This document shows, piece after piece, positions 27,026-34,662 of a stretch of 64,000 bases of DNA (position 1 is its first letter; the number at the start of each line of letters is the position of its first letter). Origin of the DNA: Paenibacillus sp. GSMTC-2017 (lineage in GTDB: Bacteria > Bacillota > Bacilli > Paenibacillales > Paenibacillaceae); assembly GCF_016019935.1 (NCBI RefSeq), contig NZ_JAECMT010000004.1:124833-188832 (forward strand). The letters run 5' to 3'. The translations under genes and the position numbers were made by a program. The notes below the pieces were generated by a model. That model was not told where the DNA came from, made no database searches, and was given only the letters and a program-made list of their open reading frames with translations.

Positions 27026-27457
27026 ATGGAAAAAATTAATTTAGAAAATGTAATAAAGTCATTTTTTCTAGGTCTCTTTATAGGTGTTATCGTACAGCTT
27101 CTTAACCATACGAATGTGCGGATTGAGCATAAAGTATTAATGGTATTAGCGAGTGGAAGTATAGGCTTCATCATTGGTTTTATTTCAGAGTGGCTAACCT
27201 CAATATTACCGATCAGTATAGCCAATGCTCGCATGTACTTTTTTATAAACAACTTAATAGCACTGGTCGTTACTATATTGATTATGGTGTCCTTACTGCT
27301 TATAACAAGCACCGAAACGGTCAACCGAGAAGAATATATCCCGATGTTATTGATCGTGTTAGGTATTATATGTATAGCAAATCTAGTCGATTATTTGATG
27401 TATCGACGGGCTCAACGTAAACTGGAAACGTTCAAGGCGAGGATAAAAGATAAATAA
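27026..27457 (+). CDS. DUF3021 family membrane protein
   Basis: The protein is 143 residues with four predicted helices (about 11-30, 40-60, 72-100, 107-125) and a basic C-terminal tail, matching DUF3021. In characterised LytTR regulatory systems the membrane partner holds the LytTR protein inactive; by analogy this would be the inhibitor of the gene upstream. Its ATG has AGGAG upstream and lies nine bases after the LytTR stop. Confidence 0.75.
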   Translation: MEKINLENVIKSFFLGLFIGVIVQLLNHTNVRIEHKVLMVLASGSIGFIIGFISEWLTSILPISIANARMYFFINNLIALVVTILIMVSLLLITSTETVNREEYIPMLLIVLGIICIANLVDYLMYRRAQRKLETFKARIKDK

Positions 27458-27467
27458 TCTGTGGGTA

Positions 27468-27968
27468 TTAAAACAAGTTATCTATGAACTCTGCAAATGA
27501 ATCAGCAACATCGTAAAGTGCTTCTTCTTGCATTTTTTCGACTTCACCACTTAATCTTTCTTTTCTTGTGCAATTGTCTACATGTACAGCTACTTCCATA
27601 TCAGCGTAAACAATTTTTGGTTCATCACTGGATCTGAAATCAAAACAGATATAGTCTCCTCCAGGATCATCTGCAAATGGAATTACATTCTTAGGAAGCA
27701 TTTTCTTAAGTACAGTGTATTCTTCAAGAAAATTGGGACGATCCTGCAGGCCATACGGTATAAGGTAACCAAATATTTTTTTATAGGCGTTACCTGTTTC
27801 TTTACCATATATTTTATATAGACAGGGGGTCGGACACGAACCATTATAATTCATGACTATGGTAATGTACTCATCGGGAAATGATACTCCAAGTTTTTTC
27901 TCAACCTTTGCAATAGATTCTCTAGAAGTTGTCCCATCAGATCGATCCCAAATAATTGCTGTATTCAT
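27468..27968 (-). CDS. SMI1/KNR4 (SUKH) family protein
   Basis: The protein is about 166 residues. SUKH features are the N-terminal VEKKLGVSFPDEYITIVMNYNG, a central IPFADDPGGDYICFDFR, and an acidic C-terminal helix ending FAEFIDNLF. SUKH proteins are commonly immunity proteins against polymorphic or contact-dependent toxins. No toxin gene is adjacent, so this may be an orphan immunity protein or have a housekeeping role. A GTG start two codons earlier (27974) is also possible. The gene converges on the DUF3021 gene, with a ten-base gap. Confidence 0.8.
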   Translation of the reverse strand: MNTAIIWDRSDGTTSRESIAKVEKKLGVSFPDEYITIVMNYNGSCPTPCLYKIYGKETGNAYKKIFGYLIPYGLQDRPNFLEEYTVLKKMLPKNVIPFADDPGGDYICFDFRSSDEPKIVYADMEVAVHVDNCTRKERLSGEVEKMQEEALYDVADSFAEFIDNLF

Positions 27969-27974
27969 GCTCAC

Positions 27975-28255
27975 GCAGCCTTTCAGATATAGTTAAGTCT
28001 ATATAGGTGGTATTAATTTACATGGTAATTATATACTTCATTAAATGTGATTAATAGTTTTATTTAGGAAGCGCGGATGAAAGATAAGTAAGCTATGGCG
28101 AGTATAAGCGGGGCTATTTATTTTGTATGAGGTTAGACGAGGAAAAGTAATAAACCCTGCGGTTCCGAGCGTTTGGAACCGCAGGGTTTGCTCATTATAG
28201 GCGCTAGAGATATTTTGAATCCACATAGGCATAGGAAACGCCATCGATAGTGATC
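27975..28255. other. Intergenic stretch with one large hairpin
   Basis: This holds the promoter side of the SUKH gene and, at 28152-28189, a long perfect inverted repeat. No open frame with a ribosome site was seen. Confidence 0.5.
28152..28189. terminator. Long perfect hairpin, probable terminator of the ABC exporter operon
   Basis: A perfect 15-base stem (AAACCCTGCGGTTCC with GGAACCGCAGGGTTT) on an eight-base loop. T-richness is weak on both sides. Its position, about 65 bases after the 27-residue peptide gene, suits a leftward terminator. Confidence 0.6.
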
Positions 28256-28339
28256 TTATTTGACTACAGTTAAGATGACAACGACAATAACAGCAGCTAT
28301 TACGAATTGAATAATAAAGTTTTTTAGGTTAAATTTCAT
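28256..28339 (-). CDS. Small hydrophobic peptide, 27 residues
   Basis: A short frame on the minus strand starts ATG at 28339 with an AAGGTGAG site just upstream and ends TAA at 28256-28258. The peptide begins MKFNLKNF, has about 17 consecutive hydrophobic residues (Ile/Val/Ala/Leu) and ends in Lys, so it should form one transmembrane helix. It starts 28 bases after the ABC permease gene on the same strand, so it is probably the last gene of that operon. It could be a small subunit, regulator or exported product of the transporter. No homologue is recognised. Confidence 0.5.
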   Translation of the reverse strand: MKFNLKNFIIQFVIAAVIVVVILTVVK

Positions 28340-28367
28340 GTATATAACCTCACCTTCTATTTTTTAA

Positions 28368-29081
28368 TTACTTATCAAAACGGCGCTTGCCATAGACGAT
28401 GACTGCAATGACGAGAGAACCAATCGCCCAGAGCAGCATATTAAGGAGATGCCATTTAATCTCTGAGAAACCGCCATTTTGCTCCAGACTGATGAGTGCC
28501 GATGAGAAGCTCTCGGTAGGAAGATAAGTAATGATTGTACTAACGACATCGTTGTCCAGCATCGTGCTTATCATCGATCCGTAGGTAAAGATCACGAGAA
28601 GAGGCAGACCCACAATGGAGGTTTCCATGACCGTGCGTGAGACAAGTCCAATAATGGTACCAAGTGAGATAAAAATGATTAAGGAAAGCAGAATCATAAT
28701 GGTGAAATAAAAAAGCTCTGGCACCTGCATTTGGCTTATAAAGATCGAACCAATAACGACCAAAATCGTAATTAGAGAAGATAGGAAGCTCTTGCCGATC
28801 ATAATTTCCATTCGTGTAGCCGGAGATAGCAATAAGGCACGTAAGGTGTTTTTCTCCTTTTCCTCAGCCATCATAGTGGCTTGAACAAAGGCACCCGTTA
28901 TAACTAGTGCAAGATTGATCGGAGTACCTAATAGACTAGCGTCGTCTGATCCCGAACGAGATAACATGGCTGCAAGTCCCAATGGCAAAAATATAGTAAT
29001 TAAAATAATATAAGAGTTCTTGAGTAGATCCTTTACATCTTTTGCAACGATGGCAGATACTCTTCGTATTGAAAACGTCAT
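28368..29081 (-). CDS. ABC-2 type transporter permease
   Basis: The protein is 237 residues with six predicted helices. The pattern of cytoplasmic N-terminus VSAIVAKDVKDLLKNS, a first helix, and the later EEKEKNTLRALLLSPATRMEIMIGK loop is typical of ABC-2 exporters (NatB/YhaP-like). Its ATG overlaps the stop of the ATPase gene by four bases (ATGA), so the two subunits are translationally coupled. The substrate is unknown. The LytTR fusion upstream is its probable regulator. Confidence 0.85.
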   Translation of the reverse strand: MTFSIRRVSAIVAKDVKDLLKNSYIILITIFLPLGLAAMLSRSGSDDASLLGTPINLALVITGAFVQATMMAEEKEKNTLRALLLSPATRMEIMIGKSFLSSLITILVVIGSIFISQMQVPELFYFTIMILLSLIIFISLGTIIGLVSRTVMETSIVGLPLLVIFTYGSMISTMLDNDVVSTIITYLPTESFSSALISLEQNGGFSEIKWHLLNMLLWAIGSLVIAVIVYGKRRFDK

Positions 29082-29926
29082 TGCAAAGACCTCCCTGTAA
29101 GTTGTATGAATATCTCTCCCAAAGTTGGTTCATTCGAGTGAATGGACATCAACTCCCCTGTAGTTATATATTGAGCAACGGATTGTGCGCCAGCTTCATT
29201 TTGTTCGATTTGAATACGGCTACCATTCTTTAGTACGAGGTTAATTGCAGAATCCCCATATTTCACTCGTAGGTTGTGTGGCTTGCCAATCTCTACAATT
29301 TTTCCATTATCGAGGAAAGCGAGCCGATGACAGAGATACTCCGCTTCTTGCATGTCATGGGTGCTTAAAAAAATGGTTGTACCTGACTCATTGAGCTTAC
29401 GCAGGCTTGCATGAATTTGTTGCTTGTTGGTTGGGTCTAATGCAGAAGTAGGTTCGTCCAGAAACAAAAGATCAGGTTTATGCAATAAAGATCTTACTAA
29501 TGTAACTCTCTGCTTCATCCCTTTGGATAGCTTGTTTACTACGGTTTTCTTGTCTTGAATAAGTGTAACTTCCTCCAGCACTTCATCAATGCGCTTTACA
29601 TCTACATCATATAGCTTACAAAAGAGTTCCAAGTTCTCATACACAGTCAGTCGATCATATAAACCGCTGTTGTCAGTAAGGATGCCTATCCGTTTCAATT
29701 GCGATGAATCACGCAGCTTGCTTACATCTTTGCCGAACACTTGCACAGACCCTGATGTATGCTGTAGTTGTGAGGTTAGAATTTTCACCATCGTTGTTTT
29801 GCCAGAACCGCTAGGACCTAACAATCCGAAAATCTCTCCCCTTTGAACATGGAAGTCAACACCCTTCAGAGCCGTCTTTTTACCAAAAGATTTTACTAAC
29901 TGCCTTACTTCAATCTCATGTTCCAT
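29078..29926 (-). CDS. ABC transporter ATP-binding protein (NatA/CcmA-like exporter ATPase)
   Basis: The protein is 282 residues from the ATG at 29926 (AGGGAG eight bases upstream); an in-frame upstream ATG at 29998 lacks a site. Complete motifs are present: Walker A GPSGSGKTT, signature LSKGMKQR, Walker [14 protein letters not shown] and switch STHDM. It drives the ABC-2 permease encoded directly after it. It is preceded on the same strand by the LytTR-fused ABC-like regulator, 161 bases upstream, leaving room for its own promoter. Confidence 0.9.
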   Translation of the reverse strand: MEHEIEVRQLVKSFGKKTALKGVDFHVQRGEIFGLLGPSGSGKTTMVKILTSQLQHTSGSVQVFGKDVSKLRDSSQLKRIGILTDNSGLYDRLTVYENLELFCKLYDVDVKRIDEVLEEVTLIQDKKTVVNKLSKGMKQRVTLVRSLLHKPDLLFLDEPTSALDPTNKQQIHASLRKLNESGTTIFLSTHDMQEAEYLCHRLAFLDNGKIVEIGKPHNLRVKYGDSAINLVLKNGSRIQIEQNEAGAQSVAQYITTGELMSIHSNEPTLGEIFIQLTGRSLQ

Positions 29927-30073
29927 CCTGTTAGCTCCCTTATCGATTGATCTTGCTTGTGCAAAACCAATTGTAAGGAAAACCGCATAACTGCGCATTA
30001 TTTACAGGATAAAGGGAGTAATCTAGGGGTTGAATACTGCATTTTGGGTGAGGAATGGAGCTTCTGTTTTATT

Positions 30074-30110
30074 AAAAAAAGGCACCTTTAGATACCTAAG
30101 GTCCCCTTTA
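30074..30110 (-). terminator. Terminator overlapping the end of the LytTR fusion gene
   Basis: On the minus strand an imperfect stem (AAAGG...CCTT with AAGG...CCTTT) is followed by seven T. The 5' arm lies in the last codons of the gene. Confidence 0.6.
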
Positions 30111-31164
30111 ACTCATCATATTTTCCTTTGGAAAGTGGAATGGAGCTTTTCTTGTCATCATCCAATATGAGACTAAAACTATTACGTGTCCATGAAATGA
30201 CTTCACGCACTTTTTGTAAATTTACGATATAAGAACGATGACACCGAAAGAAACCAAGCGGTTTTAGCCTGATCTCAAGATCACTTAAGGTAAACACACA
30301 AGGGAAAGTGGCCCCCTTAACATGAAGTAAGGATATACCCTCACTGCTTTCAATAAAATTGATTTCTGTTGGATCGAACAAGATGATCTTATCGTCTACC
30401 TTGGCGGGGATTTTCTCCACCCGAACGGGTCGAACTTCAATTGCTGTAGGTGGAAGTATTGTAGTTTGTGATGGATATTCCTCGAGGGGAGCAGTTACGT
30501 CCGTATGAAGATCAACCCCCGAATCATCGCTAACATCTAATTTTTTAAACTCATGCTCATTCAGTCTATATACCTCATTGGTGATGGAAATGGCATCTGC
30601 AAGATAGGATGTTGTAATTAGAATTGCCTTTCCTTCGTTCAGAAGTTCAGTAAGTAGTGAACGAATAATGATGTGGCTTTCAATATCCACGTTTTGTTCG
30701 GGTTCTTCCCAAATAAGCAGCACAGGGTTATGTATAATCGTTCTCCCAAGATGCAATCGCTTTTGCTCGGAGAAGGTTAATGAAGAAATTTTGCTGTTTT
30801 TTTTGTCCTCTAATCCGATTTTGTGCAATACTTCATCGATGGAGATGGTTGCTTGGTATATGTTCTTGTAAAAAGTGAGCGAATCTTTTACCTTAAGTCG
30901 CCCATAAAGTCCATCATTCAGAAGGGAAACGCCTATTTTGTGTGCGTTTTTCTTAAAATGCTGAGGTAAATTTGAGTCTTCGATAAGCACATGACCACTA
31001 GATGCCGGAATATCGCCTAGAAGCAGTTGGATAAGTAAATGCCCAAGTTCATTGTTACATTGTACAACGACACACTGACCGCTCTTAATCTGCAGATTTA
31101 TCTCTGGCAATAGCAGTGCATTGCCTTGTCTCTTTATTAAACGATCAATCGTAAGTACAGCCAT
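30088..31164 (-). CDS. LytTR regulator fused to a degenerate ABC ATPase domain
   Basis: The protein is 358 residues. Residues about 1-210 follow the ABC ATPase fold, but the nucleotide-binding motifs are eroded: the P-loop region reads VVVQCNNELGHLLIQ with no GxGK[ST], the signature reads LTFSEQKRL instead of LSGGQ, and Walker B reads VLLIWEEP. It is probably unable to hydrolyse ATP. After a linker (about 215-255), a complete LytTR DNA-binding domain follows (about 260-358, FFRCHRSYIVNLQKVREVISW). The pseudo-ATPase may sense or dock to the neighbouring exporter (29926-28368) while LytTR controls its promoter. The ATG has GAGGAG upstream. Confidence 0.8.
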   Translation of the reverse strand: MAVLTIDRLIKRQGNALLLPEINLQIKSGQCVVVQCNNELGHLLIQLLLGDIPASSGHVLIEDSNLPQHFKKNAHKIGVSLLNDGLYGRLKVKDSLTFYKNIYQATISIDEVLHKIGLEDKKNSKISSLTFSEQKRLHLGRTIIHNPVLLIWEEPEQNVDIESHIIIRSLLTELLNEGKAILITTSYLADAISITNEVYRLNEHEFKKLDVSDDSGVDLHTDVTAPLEEYPSQTTILPPTAIEVRPVRVEKIPAKVDDKIILFDPTEINFIESSEGISLLHVKGATFPCVFTLSDLEIRLKPLGFFRCHRSYIVNLQKVREVISWTRNSFSLILDDDKKSSIPLSKGKYDELKGTLGI

Positions 31165-31321
31165 ACATTTCTCCTCGCTGTTCGAAAGTAAAGTTTTGGC
31201 ATGGGTCTCTTTTCGGACGATTATACAACAATCTATTATGCGAAAGCCATGTTTCTTTATAGACAGCTAAAAATGTGAAAGGCTAATATTAAAGTAAATT
31301 GTGAAGAGGAGTCTGATCGGA

Positions 31322-31636
31322 ATGAGTCATGAATCAAACGGTTCATATTATGCAGTCATATTTTCGAGTAAGCGTACGGATGGGGACAACGGGTATAATG
31401 TTATGGCGGAAAAGATGGTGCAGCTTGCAAATAAGCAGCCTGGCTTTATAGGAGTAGAAAGTGTCAGAGATTCTTCAGGAGTTGGTATTACGATTTCCTA
31501 TTGGGAGAGTTTAGAGGCAATTAGCAACTGGAAGCAGCATCAATCTCACCTAGTTGCGCAGGAGAAAGGCAAGCAAGATTGGTACCAAAATTACAACGTG
31601 AAAATTTGTAAAGTGGAAAGAGAGTATTCCTTTTAA
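31322..31636 (+). CDS. Antibiotic biosynthesis monooxygenase (ABM) domain protein
   Basis: The 104-residue protein from the ATG at 31322 has an AGGAG site about ten bases upstream; a GTG at 31301 is less likely. YYAVIFSSKRTDGDNGYNVMAEKMVQLANKQPGFIG and ISYWESLEAISNWKQHQSH fit the dimeric ferredoxin-like ABM fold, as in YgiN/HmoB-like proteins. Such proteins include quinol and haem monooxygenases and many of unknown role. It is monocistronic, with a terminator after it. Confidence 0.75.
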   Translation: MSHESNGSYYAVIFSSKRTDGDNGYNVMAEKMVQLANKQPGFIGVESVRDSSGVGITISYWESLEAISNWKQHQSHLVAQEKGKQDWYQNYNVKICKVEREYSF

Positions 31637-31652
31637 CAGATAGTATGAGTTT

Positions 31653-31694
31653 AAAAACCGTCGCCTTCTGATGTACAGGAGACGATGGTTTTTT
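31653..31694 (+). terminator. Terminator of the ABM gene
   Basis: An imperfect stem with AAACCGTCG and CGATGGTTT arms, followed by seven T. Confidence 0.75.
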
Positions 31695-31771
31695 ATGAAG
31701 GCTACGATATGATATATTCAATTGAGAACGTCCTAATCCTGAATACGAATTAGTAAAAGGAAGTGTAAATA

Positions 31772-32479
31772 ATGAATTTGGAAGCGGTCATGCAAGAGCT
31801 TGAAGCTCTAGGCAAAGAACGAACTAAGAAAATATATCAATCTAACGGCGCGCAAGAACCACTTTTTGGTGTGGCTACAGGTGCGATGAAACCTCTGTTC
31901 AAAAAGATAAAACTTAATCAGCCATTAGCCGATCAGCTTTACGCTACTGGAAATTATGACGCTATGTATTTTGCTGGTATAATCGCTGACCCCAATGTAA
32001 TGACTGAGGCCGACTTTGAACGGTGGATAGATGGAGCATATTTCTATATGTTATCTGACTTTGTAGTAGCAGTGACGTTGTCAGAAACAAATATCGCACA
32101 AGAGGTTTCTGATAAATGGATAGATAGCAATATTGATTTGAAAATGTCAGCAGGTTGGAACTGTTATTGCTGGCTGCTCGGAAATCGTCCAGACCATGAA
32201 TTTTCAGAGGAAAAGCTTGCTGGATTATTGACACGTGTAAAAGAGACTATTCATGAGGCCCCTGAGCGCACAAAATATGCGATGAATCAATTCTTATATA
32301 CGGTGGGGATATCCTATCAGCATCTTCATGATAAGGCGATCGAAATTGCGCAGGAAGTGGGACCGGTAGAAGTTAATCAAGACAGCGCTAAAAGCAAGTT
32401 TTTGAACGCATCGTTAACCATTCAAAACGCGGTTGAAAAAGGACGGATTGGTTTCAAGCGAAAACATGTGAGATGTTAG
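31772..32479 (+). CDS. DNA alkylation repair protein (AlkD-like HEAT repeat family)
   Basis: The 235-residue, mostly helical protein contains FGVATGAMKPLFKKIK, AMYFAGIIADPNVMTEADFERW and TKYAMNQFLYTVG, which fit the AlkD/DNA-alkylation-repair HEAT-repeat family. AlkD glycosylases excise 3- and 7-alkylpurines. The Trp/Asp catalytic positions were not mapped with certainty, and some members of the family have other roles. It has an AAGGAAGTG site. A frameshifted DUF1398 gene follows 11 bases after its stop, so the two were probably one operon. Confidence 0.75.
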   Translation: MNLEAVMQELEALGKERTKKIYQSNGAQEPLFGVATGAMKPLFKKIKLNQPLADQLYATGNYDAMYFAGIIADPNVMTEADFERWIDGAYFYMLSDFVVAVTLSETNIAQEVSDKWIDSNIDLKMSAGWNCYCWLLGNRPDHEFSEEKLAGLLTRVKETIHEAPERTKYAMNQFLYTVGISYQHLHDKAIEIAQEVGPVEVNQDSAKSKFLNASLTIQNAVEKGRIGFKRKHVRC

Positions 32480-32490
32480 GAGAGACGTTT

Positions 32491-32888
32491 ATGAATGTTG
32501 AGGAAGTGAAACGAATTAGCGAAGTTTCCAACATGAAAAGTGGCCATATCCTAAAATTTTTCAACAATTGCTCGGAGCGGGAGTAATATCCTATCGGACG
32601 AGTATAGCGAGTGACCATACCGTATTCTTTGGGGGAGACAATCAGTATGAAGAAAAGGGTAGTGAGTCGGCTTTAACCCTTGAAGTTGCAGATCATTTTC
32701 AAGCGGATGCCGTAAAGAGAGGTTTGGAACATCATCAAAGAAACTTGACTCCATATACAGATTTCCTTAAAGATATGGCCGATGCGGGTGTGCACTATTA
32801 TGAAGTGAATATGATCGAGAGATCGATTAATTACACTAGCGGTAGGGCTGGAGAATCGTATGTTGAAGGAGTTCCGACTTTTGAATAA
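32491..32888 (+). pseudogene. DUF1398 family protein, frameshifted near the N-terminus
   Basis: The ATG at 32491 has AGGAG seven bases upstream and opens MNVEEVKRISEVSNM, but this frame stops at 32584-32586. The rest of the family sequence lies in another frame: EKWPYPKIFQQLLGAGVIS, then a DHTVFFGG segment, HHQRNLTPYTDFLKDMADAG and a C-terminal IERSINYTSG. The two halves join if one base is added near 32535 (ATGAAAAG read as ATGGAAAAG), giving a protein of about 132 residues, close to the family length. No function is known. Either a true pseudogene or a one-base sequence error. Confidence 0.7.
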
Positions 32889-32894
32889 GTGATT

Positions 32895-32942
32895 AAGAAG
32901 GGGGGCCCAAATGCCATAGGCATTTGGTGCAACCTCTTCTTT
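32895..32942 (+). terminator. Terminator after the DUF1398 gene
   Basis: A nine-base perfect inner stem (CCAAATGCC with GGCATTTGG) on a three-base loop, and an outer AAGAAG/CTTCTT pairing. The T tract is short. Confidence 0.7.
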
Positions 32943-33192
32943 AATTATAGTTTACTTAAGCTGTATGACCTAGTTTTATAAACCAATATAAGGTAATATT
33001 AAAGTTGTTATTTAAAGCTTTAAAGTGATTAAGCAGATACATCCTATTGTAAATGTTAGCTAATTTTGGTAGTAAGGGGATATGCTAGTTTATGAAGGAT
33101 CTTGCTTGCAGAGACCAGGGGCAAAGATTTTTTTAAGAGTACACAAAGGTTAGTATGACTAAGGATATCTAAGAGAGTAAGGAGAATTAGTC
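32943..33192. other. AT-rich leader before the unrecognised gene
   Basis: About 250 very AT-rich bases without an open frame. They presumably hold the promoter of the gene at 33193. No clear -35/-10 pair or repeat was found. Confidence 0.4.
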
Positions 33193-34278
33193 GTGAATAT
33201 GATAATAGAGAATGACCGATATATGGTGTTAAATGGAGTTAAAATCGAACGAGACCATGTGACTGTAGATAAAATAAGTAACTGGTTTGAGATAAGTGTT
33301 CAAGATTTTGATGCTTTTCAGAGGATCTCAGAAGTAGTAATAGACGAAATACCAAAAGAGATAGAAAGTATAATGTTTTATTTTGGAGAAGAAGATCAGA
33401 TTTTTAATTTTTATATATCAAGAACAGAAAATGGTCTCGAAAAGATGTCTATTTTCTTCTATTTACAAGCAAATAAGTGGAGAAATTTATATAGTATTGA
33501 TGAATTTTTTGAAGGGCTAAGAAGAACTGTGGAATTACAGTGTGAGGATAAAGGTTTTGATTTAGCAATAGATGCTACTGAGTTGTCTTATATCTTTGGC
33601 TTTACTATTACAACAAGAAGTACATTAAAAGAAGTTTATGAAATAAATTCAAAACTTATTTGTGAACTCGTTAATAAAACTAAAATGAGACTTTTAGAAG
33701 AGTTAAATAAGGGTTCCGTAATTAGTTTATTTCAGTTTCCCGAGCAGGTTCGGACTTCTTGTGAACAGTACCTTATCTACTTTACCGATTTCCTAAAGAA
33801 TTTAGGAATAAATGCTACCTCTAATTTGAATCATGAGGCAGGCCAAGTTCTGTTTTCGGTAACACCAACTTCAGATGAAGTGGCATTATATAAAATTTAT
33901 GATGCACTTGAAATTTATCTAAGACTACCTAATGTAATATCAAATAACTACTATAATTCAGATGTTGGACCGAGTGAATTACAACTAATGGCTAATATTC
34001 AGCATTTAAAAAGCCAGATACTTTTAGCAAACGCGATTGCTCAGTCACAAAACATTACTATTGAAAATTTAAGGACGACAGTCGATCAGCAGCAAAAAAT
34101 AATTGATGCATCCATTCTTCAACATTCATTAATAATGGATAACATGAAAAATGAAGAAAATAATAGCGAAGAAATTCTTGGTGGTGCAGTTACACTTACA
34201 AAATTTGAGGGGTATGGTTTTGAAATAAGCTTATCCAATATATACAGAAGAATTAAGGAAGGTATTACTAAGAAATAG
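33193..34278 (+). CDS. Unrecognised 361-residue protein with C-terminal coiled coil
   Basis: I do not recognise this protein. It starts at GTG with AAGGAG eight bases upstream (an ATG two codons later is possible). It has no signal peptide or membrane helix and is rich in Ile, Asn, Glu and Phe, with AT-rich codons. Residues about 1-130 look like a mixed alpha/beta domain, about 155-255 like a second domain (LFQFPEQVRTSCEQYLIYF), and about 264-325 like a coiled coil (LQLMANIQHLKSQILLANAI, then QNITIENLRTTVDQQQKIID). A short tail ends in YRRIKEGITKK. It stands alone between two terminator-bounded units. It could be an accessory-gene product. Confidence 0.7.
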   Translation: MNMIIENDRYMVLNGVKIERDHVTVDKISNWFEISVQDFDAFQRISEVVIDEIPKEIESIMFYFGEEDQIFNFYISRTENGLEKMSIFFYLQANKWRNLYSIDEFFEGLRRTVELQCEDKGFDLAIDATELSYIFGFTITTRSTLKEVYEINSKLICELVNKTKMRLLEELNKGSVISLFQFPEQVRTSCEQYLIYFTDFLKNLGINATSNLNHEAGQVLFSVTPTSDEVALYKIYDALEIYLRLPNVISNNYYNSDVGPSELQLMANIQHLKSQILLANAIAQSQNITIENLRTTVDQQQKIIDASILQHSLIMDNMKNEENNSEEILGGAVTLTKFEGYGFEISLSNIYRRIKEGITKK

Positions 34279-34662
34279 TATAATGCGTGTAATTAGCTTA
34301 AATCAGATCACATAAGTTTTACGTATCTTTCTCAGCATATAATTATGATAATACACTGCTGTAGATAAGATTATCGGTTCCACAACCTGTTTCTACATAC
34401 TTGAACAATGATAGTGATAATAGCTCTGCAAGGCTAAAATGGGGCTTAAGATTCGATCATGGCTAACATTTGTCAACGAAAAGGATGTCATTTCGAAATA
34501 CCTAACGATTATGTCTGCAAAGTAGAATGATAGTATATAGTAGTTGCATGGTAACTGAGCTTTATTTGGGGTTAGCTAGCTTAAAAGCAACACATTGCAA
34601 TAATCAATCGTGTTGCTCGTTTTTTATAAATAATAGAATTGTGAAGTTTAACTAATCGCCAT
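34279..34662. other. Intergenic stretch ending in a strong rightward terminator
   Basis: The 384 bases hold no gene I can support. A mini-frame of 23 codons with three Cys (34459-34530) has no ribosome site. The terminator at 34586-34625 points rightward and lies about 310 bases past the preceding stop, so either that transcript has a long 3' end or a small untranslated RNA is made here. Confidence 0.4.
34586..34625 (+). terminator. Rightward terminator
   Basis: A perfect eight-base stem (AGCAACAC with GTGTTGCT) and a run of T after CG. Confidence 0.75.

Noticed and set aside
29927..30087. LytTR binding sites before the exporter ATPase gene
   Set aside because: GGTTTT occurs twice on the minus strand, 16 bases apart, but neither copy fits the LytTR consensus well enough to call a site.
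34459..34530. 23-codon frame with three Cys resembling a zinc-ribbon start
   Set aside because: No ribosome site, and the peptide is too short to judge; kept only as a note in the intergenic entry.
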